Counted from the stretch's first letter, positions 15,181 to 24,498 are shown. The stretch: 28,845 bases of DNA from Clostridiaceae bacterium (GCA_902362725.1 CABIXM010000033.1:1-28845); one strand, 5' to 3'. The notes: generated by a model from the letters alone, not told the origin. Translations and numbers: made by a program.

Positions 15181-16014
15181 TTATTTTTCTTCTATATTAT
15201 TACACTCTAATTCTACCTTTAATGGCTGATGCGTAATTCTATCTTTTTCTGCTGGAATTACCATATACTCTCCATATAATTTTTTTAGCACTTCGTCATA
15301 ATTTTTGGGGCCCCAAAACTCCTGACCTTCAAATAAATATTTTTTTCTTTCCGTAATTCTTGAATATTTTCCCACTACTTTTCTGTCTACCGAATAAAAA
15401 ACACAATCATCTCCTGTTTCATGCAATTTTTTTCTTCTTTTATCTTCTCTTTCTATAAATTTATTTCTATCTACAAATCTCCACAATCCCTTCCATAAAA
15501 TGAAATGAATACTGTATCCTATTAACACACTCGATTTTCTCTTTATGCCTTTAACATACCCTATGTCATAACACTCATTTAATATATTAAATATTCCCTT
15601 TCTCCAATATTCTTTTGCTATTTGATGGTTTCCTTTTTTTATTCTATCTAATGGAAAAATATCTATAAAAACTCCTTGATTAATATCTAAATCCACATGT
15701 TCTTTTTGCAAAAATATTGTATTTTCATCTCTAACTTTTGCAAAAATATTAGGACAATTTTCTTCCGTCTTATAATGCTGTATCTTTAAATTTGAAGGAA
15801 GAAATTTCTCTCCAATATCTATAAATTTATCGTAACTTTCCCGCGGCATGCAAATGTCTATATCATCATCCCAAGGAATAAACCCTTGGTGTCTTACTGC
15901 TCCAAGCAAAGTCCCATGCATAATAATATATTTAATATTATTTTCTTCGCACACTTTTACCACAGCTGTTAATATTTCTAATTCTTTCTTTTGTAACTTT
16001 CTTAATTCATTCAT
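15181..16014 (-). CDS. licD: LicD-family phosphotransferase
   Basis: 277 aa. The LicD signature is complete: MHGTLLGAVRHQGFIPWDDD then IDICMPRESYDKF (about 32-64), with the DDDID metal-binding acidic cluster, and GVFIDIFPLD near 115. LicD proteins move phosphocholine or related groups from a CDP carrier to a sugar hydroxyl of teichoic acid or capsule. There is no signal peptide, so it probably acts on lipid-linked repeat units in the cytoplasm before export by the neighbouring Wzx. It starts one base after the flippase stop. It is the only LicD in the window although there are two LicC-like enzymes. Confidence 0.92.
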   Translation of the reverse strand: MNELRKLQKKELEILTAVVKVCEENNIKYIIMHGTLLGAVRHQGFIPWDDDIDICMPRESYDKFIDIGEKFLPSNLKIQHYKTEENCPNIFAKVRDENTIFLQKEHVDLDINQGVFIDIFPLDRIKKGNHQIAKEYWRKGIFNILNECYDIGYVKGIKRKSSVLIGYSIHFILWKGLWRFVDRNKFIEREDKRRKKLHETGDDCVFYSVDRKVVGKYSRITERKKYLFEGQEFWGPKNYDEVLKKLYGEYMVIPAEKDRITHQPLKVELECNNIEEK

Positions 16015-16015
16015 A

Positions 16016-17431
16016 TCATTTATTTTTCCTTTTTAATATTTCATTATGCTCCCATAAATTTCGCAATATATCTATCAGCGATTTTTGATTTATTAGTAAA
16101 AACGCTACAAATGATACCACACTTACAAAATATATATGAAAATTAACTGTAATTAATATAGAATCTGTAATAATTAATACCAAATTTAACAGAAATAGCT
16201 TTTTCTTTATATCTATATGCACATATTTGTTCACATCAACCATTCTCATCAACGCTAATATCAAATATGAAACGAAGGTTCCCGTAACTGCTCCAAAAAC
16301 TCCAATCCATCTAATGCATAATAAATTCACTCCTATATTTACAATTGCTGCTACTGCCGTAGAAATCATGTTATTTATTGATTTTTTTAAAGCTCCATAC
16401 ATTCCTCCATAATATGCTGCTATCGCAGAAAACAGCGCACTTGCCAAAAGCATTGGTACTAATCTCCAAGCTTCTTCATAACCATTTCCATGTGCATAAA
16501 TCACCATAAATGGCCGTACTATAACTATAATTCCCAAACATAATATTCCAATGAAAAAGAAAAAATATTGAAATACAATTGAGTAAAATTCTGTTTCATT
16601 TCCAGAATCCATTTCTTTTATAGACGATATTCCCCAAGCTTGTTGAAATACCGCAACAAACACACTGATTAATGAAGGGATTTTGCATGCAACCGTATAC
16701 AACCCCAGTTCAGCCGCACCAACCATTGCTTCAATCATTACTTTATCCGATGATTGAATGATCCACCACGAAAGATTATTTAGAATTAATGGCGAAGAGT
16801 ACGTAATCATTTCCTTTGCTATTTTTTTATCTAACTTGGCTTTTTTTAATTCCTTAATTAAGTCGCAAAAAATAGAAGCAAAAATTATCGCTATAATCTG
16901 TGATATTATATTAGCCATCAAATAACCTTCTATTTTCCATTGTTTAATTACTAAAAAATAAATGTTTAAAACTGCAAGAGCCACTGTCTGAATTATACTT
17001 ATAATTGCATAATCCATATTTTTATTTAATACTTTTAAATAATTAAGTTCTATAGACAGCAACACATTTACGCATACATAAACACATAGATATAGGCTCC
17101 AAACACCTATGGAGGAATATTTAGCAAAAAGAGGTGTAAGAAATATCGTAACGCTACATCCTGCTCCCCATACAATAAGGCCAACTAATAATACATCTTG
17201 TGTTCTTTCCTTATACATCAGACCAAACCTTATTACACCATCAAATATTACCAGCGATACAAACGGAATTAGCATTTGTGCCATCGTAAAGACAAGATCT
17301 GCTATCCCATATTCTTCTGTACTCAGATAATTAGTATACAAGGGAACTAAAAAGAAAATAATGGCTTTTGATGCAATACTTCCAATTGCAAATATAGATG
17401 TATCTTTTAATAATGTTTTATACTTATTCAT
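16016..17431 (-). CDS. wzx: Wzx-type polysaccharide flippase
   Basis: 471 aa with about 12-14 hydrophobic segments and little soluble sequence. The start MNKYKTLLKDTSIFAIGSIA and PLYTNYLSTEEYGIADL are typical of the polysaccharide transporter (PST/MOP) family. It should flip the undecaprenyl-linked repeat unit across the membrane. It overlaps the polymerase gene by 4 bp (ATGA-type coupling) and is followed at once by licD. In pneumococcus the comparable flippase TacF is tuned to phosphocholine-bearing units, so this one may also select decorated units. Confidence 0.9.
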   Translation of the reverse strand: MNKYKTLLKDTSIFAIGSIASKAIIFFLVPLYTNYLSTEEYGIADLVFTMAQMLIPFVSLVIFDGVIRFGLMYKERTQDVLLVGLIVWGAGCSVTIFLTPLFAKYSSIGVWSLYLCVYVCVNVLLSIELNYLKVLNKNMDYAIISIIQTVALAVLNIYFLVIKQWKIEGYLMANIISQIIAIIFASIFCDLIKELKKAKLDKKIAKEMITYSSPLILNNLSWWIIQSSDKVMIEAMVGAAELGLYTVACKIPSLISVFVAVFQQAWGISSIKEMDSGNETEFYSIVFQYFFFFIGILCLGIIVIVRPFMVIYAHGNGYEEAWRLVPMLLASALFSAIAAYYGGMYGALKKSINNMISTAVAAIVNIGVNLLCIRWIGVFGAVTGTFVSYLILALMRMVDVNKYVHIDIKKKLFLLNLVLIITDSILITVNFHIYFVSVVSFVAFLLINQKSLIDILRNLWEHNEILKRKNK

Positions 17432-18846
17432 TTAATCTTCCCATTTTTACAATACTTACTGTAAAAAGGATATACTAACATAAATGTAAATATCATATAC
17501 GGAATTGAACTGAACCATGAAAAAAGTCCATCTCTTGGTAATGTAAATATCCTTTTCACTAAGAAAAATACAAATGTTATTTTAAATATATTTTCATTTA
17601 ACTCCAATGAATTTAACCACCAAAGGAGCTTTCCAATAACACTCGAAACAATAACCACCCCAACCATTCCAAATGCCAAATAGGTCTCTGCCAAATAGCA
17701 AGAACCCATACCATGTCCTGACAAATATAGTGAAGGTTCTGTTAGGTACGATATCCAATGTGAAAATGAATTAAATTGTTCCAGATATTCTATTCCTTGT
17801 CCTGTGGCATGTTTCCCTAATATTTTGGTAATTATAGGATTTTCTAGCAATGGTTCTAATAAATATACAATACCTTTTTGGGGGAAATCTGCTTTTCTAT
17901 AAACCGTATTTGCAATTACAGAATCTGAACCGCCTGTAGATATGAAAAATCTTTTAAACAAATTGAATGATAGTCCACCAGCTTCATTTCCACTTCTGGC
18001 TTGTTCAACAATATAAAACAAGATTATCATTCCTAATACAATGCTTCCCAAATGGAATATATATTTTATGTCAATTTTTTCAATATTATAGTATTTGAAT
18101 AAATACCAAACTATAAATAGTAATGTTCCTGCGAATAATGCTCGTCTTCCTTGAAATAGCTGTATTCCCCCTTCAAGAAAAAGCGAAAAAAAACATAACA
18201 TAAACATTTCTTTTTTAGTTGGTCGCATTGCCATATACAATAATATAACTGTTGAGAAAATATAATAACCTATTTTAATAACTCCTGGTATATCTACATT
18301 AATCAAATAACCAGAAGTATATACCATAACACTTCGTACAATAACCACTTTTAACTGCATATATATTGCGCATGGCAATGTTATCCAAAACATAGCTTTA
18401 ACAAGTGGTTTTATATTATTTGCTCTTCTTTTTTGTGTTTTTTTACAGACCTTATCTTCCGCCTTTGCATAAAAAAACATATATGAAAAGTATGTAATTG
18501 CTATGCCAATAAATAAAATTCCTGAAAAAATAATATATTGCTCTGTGCTTAACTTTAACCATACAAAAGTTAAATATACATCATATTCTGGTTCAAACGG
18601 TTTCTGTCCCATCAAAAAAAGTAAATAACAACCAAAAAAGGCTAACGCTATAAAATGTAACGCTATTCCTTTTATTACTAAATTTAAAATAATACTTATA
18701 ATCAAAACATAATTACAAATATACAAAATATAATTAATATTGTCTGAAGGGTCCGCTAAATCAAATAAATATAAACATATTTGTATGATTGCTATTAAGC
18801 AAATAAAAAAATCTAAAATATTTAGTTTTTTATTTTTTATCAACAT
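17428..18846 (-). CDS. wzy: Wzy-type O-antigen/capsule polymerase
   Basis: 472 aa with 11-12 predicted membrane helices and a large extracellular loop near 290-400 (ARSGNEAGGLSF, SHWISYLTEPSLYLSGHGMG). QLFQGRRALFAG resembles the Arg-containing signature of the O-antigen polysaccharide polymerase Wzy family. It joins exported repeat units. AT-rich (about 30% GC). ATG at 18844-18846 with GAGGTTTAT upstream. Direct overlap with wzx supports the pairing. Polymerases are poorly conserved, so the call relies on topology, size and context. Confidence 0.85.
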   Translation of the reverse strand: MLIKNKKLNILDFFICLIAIIQICLYLFDLADPSDNINYILYICNYVLIISIILNLVIKGIALHFIALAFFGCYLLFLMGQKPFEPEYDVYLTFVWLKLSTEQYIIFSGILFIGIAITYFSYMFFYAKAEDKVCKKTQKRRANNIKPLVKAMFWITLPCAIYMQLKVVIVRSVMVYTSGYLINVDIPGVIKIGYYIFSTVILLYMAMRPTKKEMFMLCFFSLFLEGGIQLFQGRRALFAGTLLFIVWYLFKYYNIEKIDIKYIFHLGSIVLGMIILFYIVEQARSGNEAGGLSFNLFKRFFISTGGSDSVIANTVYRKADFPQKGIVYLLEPLLENPIITKILGKHATGQGIEYLEQFNSFSHWISYLTEPSLYLSGHGMGSCYLAETYLAFGMVGVVIVSSVIGKLLWWLNSLELNENIFKITFVFFLVKRIFTLPRDGLFSWFSSIPYMIFTFMLVYPFYSKYCKNGKIK

Positions 18847-18855
18847 ATAAACCTC

Positions 18856-19950
18856 TTATATCACTACAGAATAAAAATTTGTACAAGTATCTTTAATACT
18901 GTATCCTTTTTCTCTAACCTTATCCTTCCCTATATAACGCTCTATTTGCATATTTTGAAGGGATCTGATTCTATTTTCCCATTCTTCTTCACTTTTAATA
19001 TCTTCAAACCATACATTTCCTGTTAAATCTATTTTTTTTGTCACAGTAGAAGACACTACACACACCAACCCGTTTGCCTGCGCCTCCACTACTGACATCG
19101 GAAACCCTTCATTAAACGATGGTAACACAAAAATATCCATTGCATTTAAAAGGCTGGACACATCATCCCTGCTTCCCATCATATTACATCTGGTTTCTAA
19201 CCTATTTATATATATCAGTTTTTCTAACTCCCCTTTCAATTCACCATCCCCTACTATGATTAACCTATACTTTTGGGGAAGTTTCTTTAACACATTGATT
19301 AGAAACGGATAGTTTTTTACCCTTGTAATTCTTCCTACTGACCCTAATACTATCTCATCATCTGCAATGTTCATACTCTTACGAATCCTACTTCTCTTAT
19401 TTTCAGAGAACGCAAATTCTTCTATTTCTATACCATTTTTTATGATCTGTACATTGGATAATAATCTTTCATTTCCATTGTAATATATGTCCGCCGACTC
19501 CTCTGAACACGCAAACGGTACATCTATGAGTGAAAACATTTTATTTTTATTAAATGTATCTATTACTTTAAATATTATTCTTTTTATCCCCTGTTCTTCT
19601 ATATCTGTTCCATGCGTATGCGCAATAATTTTTGCTTTTCCTATTTTTTTTGCATAATAAGGCAGTACTATATTAACTTTGCATGTATTATTAAACCAAA
19701 GATACTCGTATTTATTTCTTTTAAATATCTTTAGAACACAATTTCTGTATTTGATAATATCAGAATAACTGGGAACTATATAGAATTTATAATTCTCTTG
19801 TTTTAAAAGTTTTACATAATTTGAATCCTCTGGAACTAAAAATTCAAATTCGGTTGAATTCCCCATTTTTCTGGAATATCTCACCAAATTCATAATTAGA
19901 GTCCCCACGCCACCGACTTCTCTTGGAAGACCATCCACTAAAATTCTCAT
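18856..19950 (-). CDS. GT4-type glycosyltransferase
   Basis: 364 aa GT-B fold. N-terminal MRILVDGLPREVGGVGTLI includes the glycine-rich acceptor loop. The C-terminal half has GSVGRITRVKNYPFLI, the LIIVGDGELKGELEKL nucleotide-binding strand and the E-x7-E motif in FVLPSFNEGFPMSVVEA. It adds one sugar to the lipid-linked repeat unit from the cytoplasmic side. It overlaps the upstream GT2 by 4 bp. Donor sugar unknown. Confidence 0.9.
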   Translation of the reverse strand: MRILVDGLPREVGGVGTLIMNLVRYSRKMGNSTEFEFLVPEDSNYVKLLKQENYKFYIVPSYSDIIKYRNCVLKIFKRNKYEYLWFNNTCKVNIVLPYYAKKIGKAKIIAHTHGTDIEEQGIKRIIFKVIDTFNKNKMFSLIDVPFACSEESADIYYNGNERLLSNVQIIKNGIEIEEFAFSENKRSRIRKSMNIADDEIVLGSVGRITRVKNYPFLINVLKKLPQKYRLIIVGDGELKGELEKLIYINRLETRCNMMGSRDDVSSLLNAMDIFVLPSFNEGFPMSVVEAQANGLVCVVSSTVTKKIDLTGNVWFEDIKSEEEWENRIRSLQNMQIERYIGKDKVREKGYSIKDTCTNFYSVVI

Positions 19951-20921
19951 TTAGCAACTCTCCTTAATATCGTCGCAACCGGATAAAAATCAAATACCAA
20001 AATTGCCAAAAGTTTTCTTGATAATTCCGTATTACGATCACTAAAAAACGCTTTTTTATGTGGTTTGAAAGCTTTTCTCATAATTTTTTTATATCTATCT
20101 TCTTCTAACTCATCTTCTATTCCATAAATAGCCATTCTAGCCATTAATCCCATAGCTGCCCTGGCATATAATATTTCCGCCTTTTTCTCTGTTCTCTTTT
20201 TCTCACTTCTACAATACTCATATATTTGTTTTCTAAACAACAAATAATTAATCATGTTTTTATTAAATTTACCATTACTAATCGACTTTGGGTTATGGTA
20301 ATAATAATATTTTACAGTTGGTATATACACCAACTTTTGAGCCTTTGAAAAAATCTCAAAATTAAACGGAATATCTTCGCTTGTTACTCCCTGTATAAAT
20401 CTGGTATCACCAATTAAATTTCTTGAATACAAAAAAACACATACACTATCAATTCTTAAATCAAAATAGGCTTCTTCAACTTTTTCCCCTTCATATATCA
20501 CGCTCTGCTTTGATGACTTTTCGCAAATCTGTTTCTCATCGTATACTTCTTTATAATCAATTTTACTGAACTCCGCAGAATTTTTTTTAATCTCTCTATA
20601 TAAAGTTTCAACATAATCATTTGCTATAAAATCATCCGAATCAATGAATGCAATATATTTTCCTACTGCCTTATCTAAACCTGCGTTTCTAGAACTTGAT
20701 AAACCACCATTCTTTTTATGAATCACTTGTATTCTTTGATCTTTATGTGCGTATTCATCACATATTAAAGGAGCTCCATCATCTGAACCATCGTCTACCA
20801 AAATGATCTCCAAATTCTTATAGGTTTGTCGTAAAATACTATCAATACATCGCCGCAAATATTTTTCTGTTCTGTAAACCGGCACAATTACAGAAATTAA
20901 ATCCTTCATAATTCTATTCAT
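19947..20921 (-). CDS. GT2 glycosyltransferase (capsule repeat unit)
   Basis: About 324 aa GT-A fold: SVIVPVYRTEKYLRRCIDSI, LVDDGSDDGAPLICDEYA, then KNGGLSSSRNAGLDKAVGKY and the FIDSDDF DxD-type metal site. No membrane segments. A basic C-terminal region may bind the membrane face. The start is ATG at 20919-20921 or the GTG directly before it, with AAGGAAG upstream. It slightly overlaps the previous gene end region and is coupled to the next gene. It resembles EpsJ/CpsI-type enzymes; sugar specificity cannot be read. Confidence 0.9.
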   Translation of the reverse strand: MNRIMKDLISVIVPVYRTEKYLRRCIDSILRQTYKNLEIILVDDGSDDGAPLICDEYAHKDQRIQVIHKKNGGLSSSRNAGLDKAVGKYIAFIDSDDFIANDYVETLYREIKKNSAEFSKIDYKEVYDEKQICEKSSKQSVIYEGEKVEEAYFDLRIDSVCVFLYSRNLIGDTRFIQGVTSEDIPFNFEIFSKAQKLVYIPTVKYYYYHNPKSISNGKFNKNMINYLLFRKQIYEYCRSEKKRTEKKAEILYARAAMGLMARMAIYGIEDELEEDRYKKIMRKAFKPHKKAFFSDRNTELSRKLLAILVFDFYPVATILRRVAK

Positions 20922-21918
20922 CACATCTTCCTTCTACTAATCCCTTCAAAGTCCCAACCCCATAACTAATATGGAGAATCGGAAAAATCGCTTCTAACAG
21001 CAAGTTCGATAGCAAAAATCGTTCCTTAATAAAACAAAGTAATGTCAAAATCCCGCAGCAACACCCGTATAATCCCAATAACATCCTAAAAAAACATTTG
21101 ATTCCTACCAGGCTCAGGCATCCGGTTGCTAAAATGGAAATCACAAATGCTCCCGGCACAAAATGATAGAGTGATAAGCATTTCGGACATATCCATGCTG
21201 TTTTCCCAATCCAATAGCCATTGGCGTATTTTTGTTTTATCATTTTTTTCAACGTGTTTCTTGTCTGATAAAATGACACAATACTCTCATCATAGCAAAT
21301 CCGGTATCCTGCTTCTCTGATTCGATAATGATATTCATTGTCTTCCGTCCGAAGAAGCGACTCGTTGAACATTCCCACCTTATCAATTACTTCTTTTCTA
21401 TATGCTGCATGGAATACCGATTTTACATATTTCACTTCATCTTTACTTTCTCTCCGATAGGGAGCTATTCCACTTCCAAACATGGATTGTTCAGCAGTTA
21501 ATAATGTTCTTTTCCATGCTGTATTTTCATCAATAATATTTGTTCGTGGACCACCGCACACAACTTCGCCGCTCTCCAGACGTCTCACGTTATTTTCAAT
21601 GAAGTTTTCTGGAATAAGCGCATGGGCATCTACACGAATCAATATATCCCCGGTCATATATCTGATTACGACATTCCATCCCGCTGGCTGTGTTCGTTTT
21701 TCATTTGTAACCACCAAGACTTTTTCAAACTGCGAATATTTTTTTTCAAAGTTTTTCATTACTTCATAAGTTTTATCCTCAGACTTACCATCAACTAATA
21801 TGATCTCCAATAACTCTGCCGGATAAGATTGCTTCAATATACAGTCCAATAAATCAGGCAAGTATTTTTCTTCGTTGTATGCTATGACTCCAAGTGTCAC
21901 CTTTAACTTATTTTCCAT
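20914..21918 (-). CDS. GT2 glycosyltransferase with C-terminal membrane helices
   Basis: About 334 aa. GT-A core: VTLGVIAYNEEKYLPDLLDC, EIILVDGKSEDKTYEV, QPAGWNVVIRYMTGD and the RVDAHALIPENF metal site, then the LRTEDNEYHYRIREAGYRI acceptor-side motif. Two or three hydrophobic segments follow (about 255-320), as in ExoA/succinoglycan-type transferases. ATG 21916-21918 lies 11 bp after the sugar-transferase stop; an upstream in-frame start at 21984 would overlap that gene and is unlikely. This is the first AT-rich gene of the cassette, so the composition break lies just upstream. Confidence 0.88.
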   Translation of the reverse strand: MENKLKVTLGVIAYNEEKYLPDLLDCILKQSYPAELLEIILVDGKSEDKTYEVMKNFEKKYSQFEKVLVVTNEKRTQPAGWNVVIRYMTGDILIRVDAHALIPENFIENNVRRLESGEVVCGGPRTNIIDENTAWKRTLLTAEQSMFGSGIAPYRRESKDEVKYVKSVFHAAYRKEVIDKVGMFNESLLRTEDNEYHYRIREAGYRICYDESIVSFYQTRNTLKKMIKQKYANGYWIGKTAWICPKCLSLYHFVPGAFVISILATGCLSLVGIKCFFRMLLGLYGCCCGILTLLCFIKERFLLSNLLLEAIFPILHISYGVGTLKGLVEGRCDE

Positions 21919-21929
21919 CGGTATTTTTA

Positions 21930-22613
21930 TTACCTCACCACGGCCACCACAGTTCTCACCATAGTGCCAATCTCTCTCCACCAACTAAATTTCCGAATCT
22001 CCTCCAGGTTATATTTCATCTTCCCCGGAAGCACCTCTTTCACGTATACTTCATCCACGTTGTCCGCCTGATCCAGCAGCTCTGCTTCGTCCTTGTAGCG
22101 GATGCTGGCCTCGGAGGTCACGCCTGCCGGGAGCAGTAGGGTTGCGTACATTTCAGGGGTATAGCATTTTACGTAATGGGTGCTTTCCGGGCGGGTTCCG
22201 ACGAAGCTCATGTCGCCGAGGATAATATTAAAAAGCTGCGGAAGCTCGTCCAAGCGATACTTCCGCAGTTTTTCTCCAATTTTTGTGATTCGGTTGTCGT
22301 TTTGTACCGTTACCTGGGTTCCGATTTTGTCGGCATTTGCCACCATCGTGCGAAACTTAAAGATGCGGAACTTCCTGCCGTACTGGGTCACCCGCTCCTG
22401 CCGGTAGAAGACGCCGCCTTTGGAATCCTTTGCTATCAGAAATGCCAGTACAAGCAATACCGGCGATAAAAGAACCAGCATGACGCTTGCAACTGTCACG
22501 TCAAAGAATCTTTTTACATATAAACTGAATTTCTTCCTGCTCAGGCTCTCGTAATAAGGTCTTACCGCTTCGGTCCGCATGTATTTCGGAAGCTCTTCCC
22601 ACTTTTTCAGCAT
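21930..22613 (-). CDS. initiating sugar-phosphate transferase
   Basis: 227 aa of the bacterial sugar transferase family (EpsL/PglC/WcaJ core). A membrane or re-entrant helix (about 36-61) follows KRFFDV (34-39). Conserved blocks: RQERVTQYGR (71-80), KFRTM (86-90), DELPQLFN (122-129) and GDMSFVGTRPE (133-143). It loads the first sugar-1-phosphate onto undecaprenyl phosphate. Lacking the multi-helix N-terminus of WbaP, it is the short PglC-like form. It overlaps the aminotransferase gene by 7 bp, suggesting the first sugar is the 4-amino sugar made by that enzyme. Confidence 0.93.
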   Translation of the reverse strand: MLKKWEELPKYMRTEAVRPYYESLSRKKFSLYVKRFFDVTVASVMLVLLSPVLLVLAFLIAKDSKGGVFYRQERVTQYGRKFRIFKFRTMVANADKIGTQVTVQNDNRITKIGEKLRKYRLDELPQLFNIILGDMSFVGTRPESTHYVKCYTPEMYATLLLPAGVTSEASIRYKDEAELLDQADNVDEVYVKEVLPGKMKYNLEEIRKFSWWREIGTMVRTVVAVVR

Positions 22614-23815
22614 GCAAGATACTCCTTCACAATCTTACTGTACTGCTCTGCCACATAATCCACTTCTTCATCCGTCAGCTTTGTATGCAGCGGCAATGTA
22701 ATCTCATTGGCAAACCGCTCGTATGCGTTCGGATAATCCTGGATATCAAATCCCAAATTTTTATACGCGGTCATCATGGGCAGCGGCTTGTAATGGACGT
22801 TGCAGGCGATTCCGGCTTCTGCCATTTTCACGATGATTTCATGGCGCTGCTCCAGCGTGATCCCTGGGATACGGGTGATATACAGATGTCCGGAAGACTG
22901 ATGTTTTTCGCTGTAATGATCCAGTACTTCGATTCCCAGTGGTTTCAGCGCTGCGTCGTACTTGCCGATGATTTCTTTTCTGCGCTCCAGCAGACCCTTG
23001 TACCGCTTCATTTGTGCCAGGCCGATGGCCGCTGTCACATCTGTCATATTGCATTTATACCAGGGGCCGACAATATCATATTCCCATGCTCCCAGCTGAG
23101 TCTTGGCCAACGCGTCCTTGGACTGTCCGTGAAGCGACAGCAGCTGATACTGGTGGTAAAGCGCTTCATCGTCTACACCTTCGATGCTCCGCCAGGTTGC
23201 CGCTCCGCCCTCGGCCGTCGTAAAGTTCTTCACGGCATGAAAGCTGAAGTTGCTGAAATCCGCTATGCTTCCCACCGGTCTTCCCTTCCAGGTCGCGCCG
23301 AACGCATGGGCCGCGTCTGCCATCACGATGACTCTGCCGATGGCTTTCTGCAGTTCATTGGTCGGATGGAACAGTGCTTTTTTCTTTTCCACAATAGAAA
23401 AAATCCGGTCATAATCGCAGGGCACGCCGCCCAGATCTACCGGAATAATTACTTTCGTCTTTTCTGTGATCGCTGCTTCCAGCTTATCGTAGTCCATTTC
23501 CAGGGAATCCTTCTGGGTATCCACCAGAACCAGCTTCGCGCCCACATGACATACCACCGACGCGCTGGCTGTATAGGTATAAGCGCTGGTGATTACTTCA
23601 TCGCCCTCTCCGACGCCCAGCACACGCAGCGTCATTTCACCGCAGGCCGTCTGGGAATTCAGGCATACGGCTCTGTTCGTACCGCAGAAAGCTGCCACTT
23701 CCCGTTCCAGCTCCTTGGTCTTCGGCCCGGTGGTAATCCATCCGGAACGGAGCGCCTCTGCTACCTCTTCAATCTCTGCTTCTGTAATATCTGGTGGTGA
23801 AAATGGAATCTTCAT
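22607..23815 (-). CDS. DegT/DnrJ/EryC1-type PLP sugar aminotransferase
   Basis: 402 aa. It starts KIPFSPPDITEAEIEEVAEA and has the PLP-phosphate loop SQTACGEMTL, the VMADAAHAFGA site (Asp167 for the PLP pyridine) and the Schiff-base lysine in SNFSFHAVKNFTTAEGG (Lys196). It transaminates a UDP-4-keto-6-deoxy sugar to the 4-amino sugar; with the CapD-type dehydratase upstream this predicts a UDP-4-amino-4,6-dideoxy-N-acetylhexosamine (bacillosamine or AAT-galactose type). The open frame runs on to 24199 but overlaps loaP in another frame; ATG 23813-23815 with GGGAGAG upstream is the true start, 11 bp after loaP. Confidence 0.95.
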   Translation of the reverse strand: MKIPFSPPDITEAEIEEVAEALRSGWITTGPKTKELEREVAAFCGTNRAVCLNSQTACGEMTLRVLGVGEGDEVITSAYTYTASASVVCHVGAKLVLVDTQKDSLEMDYDKLEAAITEKTKVIIPVDLGGVPCDYDRIFSIVEKKKALFHPTNELQKAIGRVIVMADAAHAFGATWKGRPVGSIADFSNFSFHAVKNFTTAEGGAATWRSIEGVDDEALYHQYQLLSLHGQSKDALAKTQLGAWEYDIVGPWYKCNMTDVTAAIGLAQMKRYKGLLERRKEIIGKYDAALKPLGIEVLDHYSEKHQSSGHLYITRIPGITLEQRHEIIVKMAEAGIACNVHYKPLPMMTAYKNLGFDIQDYPNAYERFANEITLPLHTKLTDEEVDYVAEQYSKIVKEYLAC

Positions 23816-23826
23816 ACTCTCTCCCT

Positions 23827-24333
23827 CTACTCTTTCCTCACAATCTCCAGCCCTGCCATCACCTCCACCCGTCTTTCCACGAGCTTCACTTCCAGCCAGG
23901 CCAGGCGTTTGTGCCGGTCGATCCGGCATATCTTGTCTTCCAGTCCCTTGAGGGGACCGCTTGTTACGGTTACTTTTCCTTCCTGAATGTAGCCCTCGGA
24001 GAAATGAGCGGTGCGGTCGGGGCCGGTGAGGAGTTCTACCAGGCGGACATCGTCCGGGGTCATTGGGGTCCATTTCTCGCCGGTGCCCACCAGTCTCGTC
24101 AGGCGGGGGATACGTTTCAGGGCCCGGTAGAGCTCTTCCGCCCGGGAGGTGATGACAAAAAGATAACCCGGAAAGAGAAGTTCGCTTTCCAGGTGCCATT
24201 CACCAAGATATTTTCTTTTCCGCTCGCAGCGGGGACTGAACAGTTCTTCGTAGTACGGCGTGACGCCATAGGCTTTTGTTTCCTCTATGATTTGCTCCTC
24301 CCGACCGGTTAGAACCTGTATGACATACCACAT
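23827..24333 (-). CDS. loaP: LoaP-type NusG paralogue (antiterminator)
   Basis: 168 aa. The NusG N-terminal domain starts MWYVIQVLTGREEQIIEE and includes SPRCERKRKYLGEWHLESEL, LFPGYLFV and the R-L-T-R-L-VGTGEKW segment. A KOW-like C-terminal domain follows (TVTSGPLKGLEDKICRIDRHKR). LoaP proteins bind RNA polymerase and a leader RNA hairpin so that long polysaccharide or antibiotic operons are read through internal terminators. The ATG 24331-24333 has GGAGGT at proper spacing; the longer frame from 24378 is unlikely. It heads the part of the operon that runs about 15 kb downstream, which fits its role. Confidence 0.93.
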   Translation of the reverse strand: MWYVIQVLTGREEQIIEETKAYGVTPYYEELFSPRCERKRKYLGEWHLESELLFPGYLFVITSRAEELYRALKRIPRLTRLVGTGEKWTPMTPDDVRLVELLTGPDRTAHFSEGYIQEGKVTVTSGPLKGLEDKICRIDRHKRLAWLEVKLVERRVEVMAGLEIVRKE

Positions 24334-24422
24334 AGGGTTACCTCCATCCGAAATCTGTTTTTGGGCGTGCTTCGCCATTCCGCGTGGCAGCCCGGATTCA
24401 TTCAGGAATATGACGGCTCTCC

Positions 24423-24450
24423 CCGGAACGCGGCAAAGCGACGATTCCGG
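24423..24450 (-). other. leader stem-loop 2, candidate LoaP RNA site
   Basis: CCGGAACGCG pairs with CGACGATTCCGG (bulged A residues) around GCAAAG: a 10-bp stem. On the transcribed strand it lies about 90 nt before the loaP ATG. Confidence 0.4.
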
Positions 24451-24471
24451 ATATAAGCCTATTAAATATTC

Positions 24472-24485
24472 TATAGTTAATTTAT
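24472..24485. repeat. 14-bp box shared with the capD promoter, copy 1
   Basis: TATAGTTAATTTAT, identical to 27951-27964. Both copies lie in the 5' region of a leftward transcription unit in this locus. Confidence 0.4.
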
Positions 24486-24498
24486 AACTTATTTAGAT

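Noticed and set aside
22685..23800. 371-aa plus-strand open frame opposite the aminotransferase gene
   Set aside because: Antisense shadow of a gene with clear catalytic motifs; no family resemblance.
23816..24199. N-terminal extension of the aminotransferase frame
   Set aside because: It overlaps loaP in another frame, reads as Pro/Gly/Arg-rich sequence without family similarity, and a well-placed RBS lies before the internal ATG at 23815.
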